Of a stretch of DNA of 64,000 nt, positions 59,201 through 64,000 are shown in pieces. The notes below the pieces were generated by a model, which worked only from the letters and a program-made list of their open reading frames with translations, searched no databases and was not told the DNA's origin. The translations under genes were made by a program, and so were the position numbers. The first letter of the stretch is position 1; every line of letters begins with the position of its first letter. The DNA comes from Paracentrotus lividus (taxonomy: Eukaryota > Echinodermata > Echinoidea > Camarodonta > Echinidae), in assembly GCA_940671915.1 (NCBI GenBank), contig CALNVZ010000174.1, positions 1,105,972-1,169,971 on the forward strand, given 5' to 3'.

Positions 59201-59703
59201 CGCCTACTGGTATCTTGGGGCTTCCTACGACTGTTTCCAAGGCAATGGCATGCGGAGGAACTGAGTAAGGATGCGGGGCAAGAGATGGAGCCTGCTTCTT
59301 CCCCAAGCTCGCAGCTCCAGGAACTACCGCATTTGGCTGTGACACCAAGGCCATCTGTTGAGGCATTGGCCCTCCAGCCGTGGAGAAAGGAGGTCTCACA
59401 GGCACTGATTTGCTTCCATTTCCTGCAATTGTCGCATGCTTTACTAGCGGAGGCGGTGCGGACGCTCGTACCGCTGGACCACCAGGCATACTCCGAATAT
59501 CCGGAGCTTCCGAATCGGTCTTCAGAATTTTCGCAGGAGGCTGGCCTGGGGTCGGCGCAGGAGTTGACACCGGTTTGGAGAGGTTGAGAGGAACATTCTC
59601 CTGTATAGGTGTTGTCCGTTCTGGCTTTACTTCCTTCTTTACGCGTAGATCGAGAGGTGCAGATCCATCTACCTCTGAAGTAATCACCCTTTTCTGTACT
59701 CAT
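42669..59703 (-). CDS. BCL3: BCL3-like nuclear IkB protein, eight exons
   Basis: Complement of 58424-59687 (perhaps to 59703), 57659-58105, 49332-49434, 47914-48028, 46679-46880, 46089-46177, 45161-45406 and 42669-44282: about 1360 residues, all phases consistent. BCL3 is an atypical nuclear IkB that binds p50 or p52 NF-kB homodimers on DNA and recruits coactivators or corepressors. About residues 600-822 are six to seven ankyrin repeats with BCL3 hallmarks: DGDTALHIAIVQD, NGQTAAHHTCKSGTPSCL, SGNTVLHVATGRGF and GADMSLKNTQWDTP. The N-terminus has PLDLR (11-15; PVDLR in human BCL3) and PLNLS (33-37), both CtBP-type motifs, with VKKE and VKPE SUMO consensus sites between them. The arms (about 600 and 537 residues) are Pro/Ser/basic-rich and much longer than in human BCL3 (454 in all). 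Other nuclear IkBs (NFKBIZ) fit less well. Confidence 0.85.
44283..45160 (-). other. BCL3-like intron 7
   Basis: 878 bp, GT-AG; contains the MITE at 44579-44726 and an A-rich stretch near 44952-44979. Confidence 0.6.
44579..44726. mobile_element. 148-bp palindromic MITE (GGCCCGAATTCACAAA ends)
   Basis: The two halves are complementary over most of the length: GGCCCGAATTCACAAACG at 44579 with its complement ending 44726, and inner CCATGGTCTAAAT blocks. A half-copy of the same family lies at 55601-55680. Confidence 0.75.
45161..45406 (-). CDS. BCL3: BCL3-like exon 7: ankyrin repeats 5-6
   Basis: 82 codons, phase 0 at both ends. NGWTPLFHAVTNQDTKLVHK and SGNTVLHVATGRGFTDIVKI, ending LKNTQWDTPATITTDKN, closely follow human BCL3 repeats 5-7. 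Acceptor TTTTGCAG, donor AAT|GTAAGT. Confidence 0.9.
45407..46088 (-). other. BCL3-like intron 6
   Basis: 682 bp, GT-AG. No element recognised; weak inverted similarity near 45610-45700 only. Confidence 0.5.
46089..46177 (-). CDS. BCL3: BCL3-like exon 6: ankyrin repeat 4
   Basis: 89 nt; two bases complete a Gly codon, then YTPLHLAAMIGNPTLVTMLL and EKGADLNSK. A canonical TPLHLAA repeat. Acceptor AAACAG, donor AAG|GTAACT. Confidence 0.88.
46178..46678 (-). other. BCL3-like intron 5
   Basis: 501 bp, GT-AG, with an A/G homopolymer stretch near 46404-46424. Nothing else seen. Confidence 0.5.
46679..46880 (-). CDS. BCL3: BCL3-like exon 5: ankyrin repeats 2-3
   Basis: 67 codons plus one base. TPLHLACIMKDADVIRLLVE, then NGQTAAHHTCKSGTPSCLGA. 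QTAAHxxCxxxxPxCL is a BCL3 signature. Acceptor TTCCTCAG, donor GAAG|GTACGA. Confidence 0.9.
46881..47913 (-). other. BCL3-like intron 4
   Basis: 1033 bp, GT-AG; contains the 271-bp MITE at 47511-47781. Confidence 0.55.
47511..47781. mobile_element. 271-bp MITE with ~80-bp inverted ends and 6-bp target duplication
   Basis: Ends CAGAGATGCCAACCGTTATG and inverted counterpart at 47781; the inverted similarity extends about 80 bp on each side, leaving a small loop. TATACC flanks both sides (47505-47510, 47782-47787). Non-coding; the open frame through it reflects the palindrome. Confidence 0.8.
47914..48028 (-). CDS. BCL3: BCL3-like exon 4: ankyrin repeat 1
   Basis: One base completes Thr, then 38 codons: ALHIAIVQDKPDMGLVRRLI and KSVDIFNFMQQ. 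Human BCL3 has TPLHIAVVQGN...RELDIYNNLRQ at the same place. Acceptor TTATCCAG, donor CAG|GTGAGA. Confidence 0.9.
48029..49331 (-). other. BCL3-like intron 3
   Basis: 1303 bp, GT-AG. Contains AAAC-type simple repeats near 49165-49265. No other structure recognised. Confidence 0.55.
49165..49265. repeat. (AAAC)n and A-rich simple repeat
   Basis: Tandem CAAA units on the plus strand, then A-rich sequence. Confidence 0.8.
49332..49434 (-). CDS. BCL3: BCL3-like exon 3: entry to the ankyrin domain
   Basis: 103 nt in the correct frame: FPASSAPFAVNPFVSLSIAI, then DCQRATEQDSDGD and a split Thr codon. EQDSDGDT matches RADEDGDT before repeat 1 of human BCL3. Acceptor CACATCAG (long T run before it), donor CAC|GTAAGA. 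Too short for an ORF scan. Confidence 0.85.
50891..51013. repeat. C run and A/CAA-rich simple repeat
   Basis: A run of C, then CAAA/CAACAA units over about 110 bp. Asn/Lys/Gln frames here are composition artefacts. Confidence 0.75.
51594..51772. mobile_element. MITE, AAGGGCCTGTCCCAC family, copy 1
   Basis: Starts AAAGGGCTGTCCCACTGG and ends with the complement CTGTGGGACAGGCCCTT. About 180 bp, non-coding. Directly abuts copy 2. Confidence 0.7.
51774..52601. mobile_element. MITE, AAGGGCCTGTCCCAC family, copy 2
   Basis: About 43-bp inverted ends: AAAGGGCCTGTCCCACAG...GCGATCGTTGTGGCGACAAC on the left and the complement ending CAGGCCCTTT at 52601. 828 bp, GC-richer than its surroundings, with no domain recognised in its short frames. 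Confidence 0.75.
52710..52800 (+). mobile_element. Possible tRNA-derived SINE head
   Basis: GTAGCCTAGTGGGAAAGCAC resembles an RNA polymerase III A box (TRGCnnAGTGG) in tRNA-like context. The B box is poor and there is no clear poly(A) tail. Confidence 0.3.
53175..53392. repeat. Two diverged ~115-bp tandem copies
   Basis: TACCCCGTTCACA...GACCCCAAAAC...CAGTGAATG...TTGAGTCGG is repeated as TACCCCATTCACA...GACCCCCAAAAC...CCGTGAATG...TTGAGTTGG. Confidence 0.55.
54719..54952. mobile_element. 234-bp MITE with perfect 27-bp inverted ends
   Basis: ATGCTACAGTCACACAGACA... (54719-54745) is exactly complemented at 54926-54952. Inside are repeated TTACGTCC motifs. Related TACGTCTCCTA strings occur at about 53666 and 54574. 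Confidence 0.78.
55195..55205. promoter_or_regulatory. kappaB site GGGGAATCCCC in intron 2
   Basis: The complement reads GGGGATTCCCC, the H-2K type site preferred by p50 homodimers, the natural partners of BCL3. Function is inferred. Confidence 0.45.
55601..55680. mobile_element. Partial copy of the GGCCCGAATTCACAAA MITE
   Basis: GGCCCGAATTCACAAAGGAG, then CCATGGTTTAAATCCG and TTAGACCATG, resembles the left half and centre of 44579-44726. The right end is missing. Confidence 0.6.
55700..55921. mobile_element. Fragment of the CAGTGGCGGATCC element family
   Basis: The right end GGATCCATGGATCCGCCACTG (55901-55921) matches the ends at 62434 and, inverted, at 63461. C runs lie at about 55728-55745. 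The left boundary is unclear. Confidence 0.5.
56252..56288. repeat. (AAT)n microsatellite
   Basis: Tandem AAT, then AAAT units. Confidence 0.8.
56430..56560. mobile_element. MITE, GGCGGATCCAGG family
   Basis: Inverted ends CGGCAGATCCAGG (56431) and CCTGGATCCGCC (56546-56557) enclose a G-run and AT-rich centre of about 130 bp. Confidence 0.6.
57347..57356. promoter_or_regulatory. kappaB consensus GGGGAATCCC in intron 2
   Basis: Matches GGGRNWYYCC at every position; about 300 bp downstream of BCL3-like exon 2. Function is inferred. Confidence 0.4.
57659..58105 (-). CDS. BCL3: BCL3-like exon 2: proline-rich segment
   Basis: 447 nt, phase 1 in and out. VPLYSARASRPPG, then tandem SPPRP units (about 58020-57960) that resemble SH3-binding sequence, and FRDIHHAERMRHPGAG. 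Donor AAA|GTAAGT. The acceptor AAATAAAG has a weak pyrimidine tract, but its phase fits exactly. Confidence 0.78.
58424..59703 (-). CDS. BCL3: BCL3-like exon 1: CtBP and SUMO motifs, disordered arm
   Basis: From GTG at 59687 the frame gives 421 codons and one base; donor GAAG|GTATAT. PLDLR, VKKE, VKPE and PLNLS lie within the first 37 residues; the rest is Pro/Ser/Ala-rich. The start is uncertain: a TGA lies five codons upstream of the GTG in this frame. The nearby ATG (59701-59703) is in another frame, separated by one extra base in the G run 59687-59689. Removing one G would join MSTEK directly to VITSEVDGSAPLDLR. An assembly or allelic indel, or an upstream spliced exon, would explain it. 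Confidence 0.8.
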
Positions 59704-60389
59704 TGTAATTACACGCACCAACTTCCTTATAAAACTACATTACATTCCTTTAGTTCAAGCGGACGTTCCTACAGTGAAAAGACACACACCATGCCAAATA
59801 TACAAACAATGTATTCTACTATTTGACGAGGACACAGCAGAAGACTGTAGACTGAGCTCCACTCAAAATGGGAATTCCCCAATGCGCAAACGGTAAAAGT
59901 GCTTGAACGTACGCCAGGCAAGTGTTTACATTGTTCTTGATAGTATATTTCTTCCTACATGAATGCTTCAGACTGCAGATAAAATCTCCCGTTGTAAGAG
60001 CAGATTGGATCACCCGTTGTTCTGTTTGAATAACAACACAAACGTAATATTAATCTGGATTGAAAATAGTCAAAACAAAAAATACTCAAACTAGGCAAGC
60101 AATAGGCCCTATATTCTTTTACATTCAGAATTTTAACAATCATTCCAAACCAGTTATCAATTGGGTTTTTAAATGTGCTCTAAGGGCCCCCTGTATACAT
60201 TGTATCTTAACCCATTGTTCACCCTCGTCGTAAGACAGTGTGATGTGGCCATCAAGGTATGTTTCAAGGGGGCCATAATTTAATAGGAGTCCAGGTTTGT
60301 ATGATCTACAATGAAAATTAAGAATGAAAAATATCACCCACCATAGCCAAGGTATACTCCTATTTGAAGATATGCTTTTAGTGTATGGG
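59704..60389. promoter_or_regulatory. Upstream region of the BCL3-like gene
   Basis: No exon recognised. TTTTATAAGG (minus strand, about 59737-59728) resembles a TATA box but is very close to the ATG. The strongest element is the kappaB site at 59870. A leader exon could lie here. Confidence 0.4.
59870..59880. promoter_or_regulatory. Palindromic kappaB site GGGAATTCCC(C)
   Basis: A perfect match to GGGRNWYYCC, about 170 bp upstream of the BCL3-like start. IkB family genes are commonly NF-kB targets, so a feedback site is plausible; binding is inferred. Confidence 0.55.
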
Positions 60390-61880
60390 CAGGGCTCGAA
60401 ATTTACGGTTGCCCGGTGGCAAATGGCAACCAAAACTGCCGTCGGGCAACCTAAGAGTGTTGCTTGGTTTCCCGGGCTTGGCAACCAAAGAAAAAAAAAA
60501 CAAGGAAATACTAACCCCAGTAAATAGCATTTAAATATCACTTTTTCATTGGATTTACCATCTGGTTCGTATATTCTATATGTTTTTAGGCCATTAGAAT
60601 CTTAAAAATGCATTCATAGTCATTTTAAAAGGCTCAAATGAATCTTCATTTCCGTTTTCAAACTATATTTTTCGCCGTATTTGCTAGTTCAGTCCCACCT
60701 ATACAAATATGTGTCAGTCTATGAAATTTGCTTGCGAGGATTGGAAGTTTTCCCAATTTTTTCTAGGGTTAAATGTTGGTCTTGGTTGTCACTATTTCTA
60801 ATAATAAGCATCAAAAATAATCCTTGTGATATTTGTTTGCCTCAATTCATTCTTAGTTTTCTGAAATAATCGTTGAAAACATCGATATCCTACGCACAAA
60901 CTGCACCAGGCTGATAGGCTTACTCTCTCATATCTCCCCCACAGCTTAGGGGGAGGAAGGGCTTGTCAAAGCCTCAGTGACCACTGTTCGTTTGAATTCT
61001 CCAAACCTGACAGGGGTTTTCATTCTTAATTTTATGAAATACCACAGTCATTGCATGATCATAAATTGATCTCAACTTATTTTTTATATGATAGAAGATA
61101 TATTATGTCAAAATTAGACCCTAGAAAATGAAAACTTGATTCTATGAACTTCTGCGTTTTCATCTTTCGTTTTTTTTCTTCTGAGGGTCCATGTACTACA
61201 TTAGCATCATAAGTATGAAACACATTGCATTTTTCAGCATCTCTTTCCTTTTTTTTAAACTGGTATTCTTCAAACACTTTTGGATACATATGACAACAAG
61301 GGAATTGATTTATAATTGTTGATCAGTAGCCTATAGGCCTAAATATTAGAAATCTATCTAAAAAGTTAGATAGATCCTAAATATTTTTTTTTTTTTATTT
61401 ATTTTTTTTTTTTGTAGCAGTTCACCCGAGGCATAATAATACTTTCTAATTGAATAATTTTATTCTTCGTCAGTATGATATCAAAAGCCATTTTGGCCCT
61501 TTTTGGACATATTAGGCCTATAAATTAAATAGTTCAATTACTTTATTTCATATTGAATGTTAGGGACTTTTTACAAATCATTCTTACTTCAATGCCCGAC
61601 ACAATAGATCTAGACTAAAGTTAATTCTTCCAAACAATAAATAAAATGAAATCTTGAAAGTTTCACTTGCATTTTTTTTCCAGAAAGTGCCACTTCCTGG
61701 TCTTTTTAAGCCCCGTCCCTTAAAGACATTAATTAATTGAGCCCTTCATTTTTTTTTTTAGTGTTACGGGCCACCAAATTCATAAAACTTGTGGCAACCT
61801 AAACTGTCATTTGGCAACCTAAAAAACTTGATTGGTTGCCCGGCTGGCAACCAAAGAAAAAATGTTAAGCGAGAGCCCTG
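60390..61880. mobile_element. ~1.5-kb inverted-repeat element (CAGGGCTC ends)
   Basis: Starts CAGGGCTCGAAATTTACGG and ends with the rough complement TTAAGCGAGAGCCCTG. Both ends carry several GGTTGCC / GGCAACC units in either orientation. The CAGGG terminus suggests hAT, but no 8-bp target duplication is clear and no transposase is visible. Confidence 0.55.
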
Positions 61881-62274
61881 ATGGATAGGCTCATCAGAAC
61901 ATTTGTACATGCACACATAATTTATGCACGTAAATTGCGCATGGTTTCATGTGAAATTTGGATTCAAACCCAGAGCAATTTCGCTCCTTTATATAGGCTA
62001 CATGTATAATCAGAACAGTCATTTGCATAAATGGATCTTTTTCACGTAATATAGCAGAGAAGGAAAACAAATAATAATAAATAAAAAAAAAGGGAAAAAA
62101 AATAAATTAAAATCCCTTTCCGGTAGTATGCATGTTCAAGTAAACACCTGGTGAGAAAGGCTAAAACATTAATGATTCAGCGGTTTTCCCCGCCATAACC
62201 AACTTGGGGCTTTTGTTGACGTCATTACACAAGCTCATATTTAATTTTGAATACATTATAAGCTAACTGTTGAA

Positions 62275-62434
62275 CAGTGGTGGATTGAGGATTTGAAAAT
62301 AGGGTGGGGCGGAGGCGAAAACATGAAAAAGAGGGGCGCTCTCGAAAATGTTCTGATTTTATGATATACAGTCGAATACTAGTAGTGGTTTTTACAAAAT
62401 ACGGGTTCCCCCCCCCCTCCAGGATCCGCCACTG
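62275..62434. mobile_element. 160-bp MITE, CAGTGGCGGATCC family
   Basis: CAGTGGTGGATTGAGG on the left and AGGATCCGCCACTG on the right, with a GGGTGGGGCGG block facing a C run. Confidence 0.65.
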
Positions 62435-63460
62435 AATAGCGAGTTTCTTTTGGCGGAGGTCATTGACAGTGTATATGTTGATATTTTTCAATATCAAAAG
62501 AACAATAGAGGGAAATAATAATATTGTTAAAACCGAATGATCCTTTAAAAATGTGGAAAAAAGTGTCTCTCATTACAAAAGAAACAATTTTCCTTTTCTT
62601 TCAAAATATACTAGCTAGTAAATAAACTATGTGCGTGCTATGTTCCAATACATTGGGGCTTTGGCGCTCATAGAACATTATAGACTAAGAGCACTTTGAA
62701 GAAAATTTTACTTTATATTACTAGTACTCTATGTAATCTACTCGAAACTAAATGGTCTGGACTGCAAGACTATAAAAGGGTAATCACCTTCAAAATGCTA
62801 ATTAGCAGACGTTTTGCTCATGCGCAGACGCGCCTAGTCTCACCCGAGCAAAGATATTACGAACACGTACGTATACTAGTACTCTTTATTTGCAAATTTG
62901 TATCTTATTTTGATATCGAATCAGCATGTTGATTTTTGCCGACCCGTTCTTATATTTGTCTTTAAAAAAACCCATATACGTATAGTCCCTGTCATTTGTG
63001 TGTTGAGCTTTGCCGTGCTTGGATGAAGCCAAGAGCAAGTATAAAAACAAACTATTATAAAAACTATCACATTTCCCACATTTCTTGGAAATATTACGAA
63101 AGAAGTATAGGGAAAAGGTGAAGGAAAAACTTCAGTGTAAGTGACTTGCAGTTTATAGAAGCTAACAATCGTGTACATGTAATTGGTTTTCACAAATACA
63201 ATTTCGCAATATCATTAAATAATATTTTGCAATGTAGCATGCGTTGGCAACACCGTGCTGTGTTTGCACTACCTATATTATTATAATACTTATAAATATC
63301 TTTGAGGACGAATATGATACAGAACCAAATGGGAAGCGCAAATCCTTTTTAATTTTCATGGTTTTTCTTTTTCTTCTAACTTCTCTTCTATATATTTTAT
63401 TAGACAGAAAGACATACAATATTTATAAAATAAAATCAATTGCCATGCATTAGCCAGAGT

Positions 63461-63520
63461 CAGTGGCGGATCCAGGATTCCATTACAAGGGGGGGGGGAG
63501 GCAAAAATTTGAATTTCTGA
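63461..63520. mobile_element. Left end of a CAGTGGCGGATCC family element
   Basis: CAGTGGCGGATCCAGGATTC, then a G run; no matching right end is found before the window ends. Confidence 0.55.
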
Positions 63521-63715
63521 TTTTGGTATACACCCAAATTTTTCTTCCCGTTACACGGCGAGCACGTCACGTGTCGAGCGATATCTATTACTATTATTAT
63601 TATTATTATTTTTTTTTTTTACATAGGCCTACAACTACATGTACAAGAAATACTTTGGACTCTACATCGCAATTCGTTGAACAAGGACTTTTACACATAG
63701 ATGTTCATCGCCATA

Positions 63716-63859
63716 AAGGCCCGGTCCCACTGGCGGGAGGATTAATTGCGCATGAGTTGCGTATACAAATTTCGTTCATCCGCAACAAAAAACAAAACAA
63801 AACAAACAATCCGCAATTCATACGCAAATCATCCTAAAAGCCAGTGGGACCGCGCCTTA
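63716..63859. mobile_element. 144-bp MITE (AAGGCCCGGTCCCACTGGC ends)
   Basis: AAGGCCCGGTCCCACTGGC (63716) is complemented by GCCAGTGGGACCGCGCCTT (63859). Inner TTGCGTATACAAAT / ATTCATACGCAA is also inverted. Non-coding. Confidence 0.72.
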
Positions 63860-64000
63860 AGCAAGCAATACCCAGACTGAGTTAAAACACAAAAGATATT
63901 AAGATAACATTATCCATATGTAACAAAGCAAAACAAGTTCCTGGTTCGATATCTCTCTCACACTGACTATGAAAAATACCTTTCATGCTCTAACCATACA

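Noticed and set aside
59197..59721. 174-codon frame from the ATG at 59701-59703
   Set aside because: It overlaps the BCL3 frame but lacks the PLDLR motif and does not continue into exon 2; better explained by a one-base shift at the start.

Overview
The window looks like nuclear DNA of an invertebrate deuterostome, most likely an echinoderm and probably a sea urchin. The reasons are an AT-rich background, small phase-matched exons in large introns, very many short inverted-repeat elements (MITEs), and a long foldback element built like the sea urchin TU class. The species call is inference. The protein calls rest on motif recognition; no database search was run.

Three protein-coding genes are supported by consistent reading frames, splice sites and intron phases. 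(1) Positions 4410-16435, plus strand: the 3' two thirds of a salt-inducible kinase of the SIK3 type. It shows the end of the kinase domain, the UBA domain, three basophilic 14-3-3/PKA-type sites, a Gln-rich tail and, in the last exon, a KA1-like domain. The catalytic part lies left of the window. (2) Positions 31119-36900, plus strand: a complete six-exon selenoprotein S (SELENOS/VIMP). It has an in-frame UGA as penultimate codon, and I find a type II SECIS element 2.1 kb downstream at 39019-39076, followed by a poly(A) signal. The protein has no cysteine at all. (3) Positions 42669-59703, minus strand: a BCL3-like nuclear IkB protein of about 1360 residues. A block of ankyrin repeats sits between very long disordered arms that carry CtBP-type and SUMO-type motifs. 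SELENOS and the BCL3-like gene converge tail to tail.

Region by region: 1-4177 is a degraded DIRS-like retrotransposon with inverted ends inside a SIK3 intron. 4410-16435 is SIK3. 16436-31118 is its 3' flank and an intergenic stretch with several MITEs and a 3.75-kb foldback element (25942-29692, 6-bp target duplication) that itself carries a nested insertion. 31119-39240 is SELENOS with three MITEs in its introns. 39241-42668 holds the converging 3' ends and a mariner-type MITE. 42669-59703 is the BCL3-like gene, with an 8.2-kb intron full of short elements. 59704-64000 is its upstream region plus further repeats.

The genes do not form an operon. There is a regulatory theme: a palindromic kappaB site lies about 170 bp upstream of the BCL3-like start, and two more consensus kappaB sites lie in its large intron, which suggests NF-kB feedback. 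A UPRE-like site lies upstream of SELENOS, whose family is induced by ER stress.
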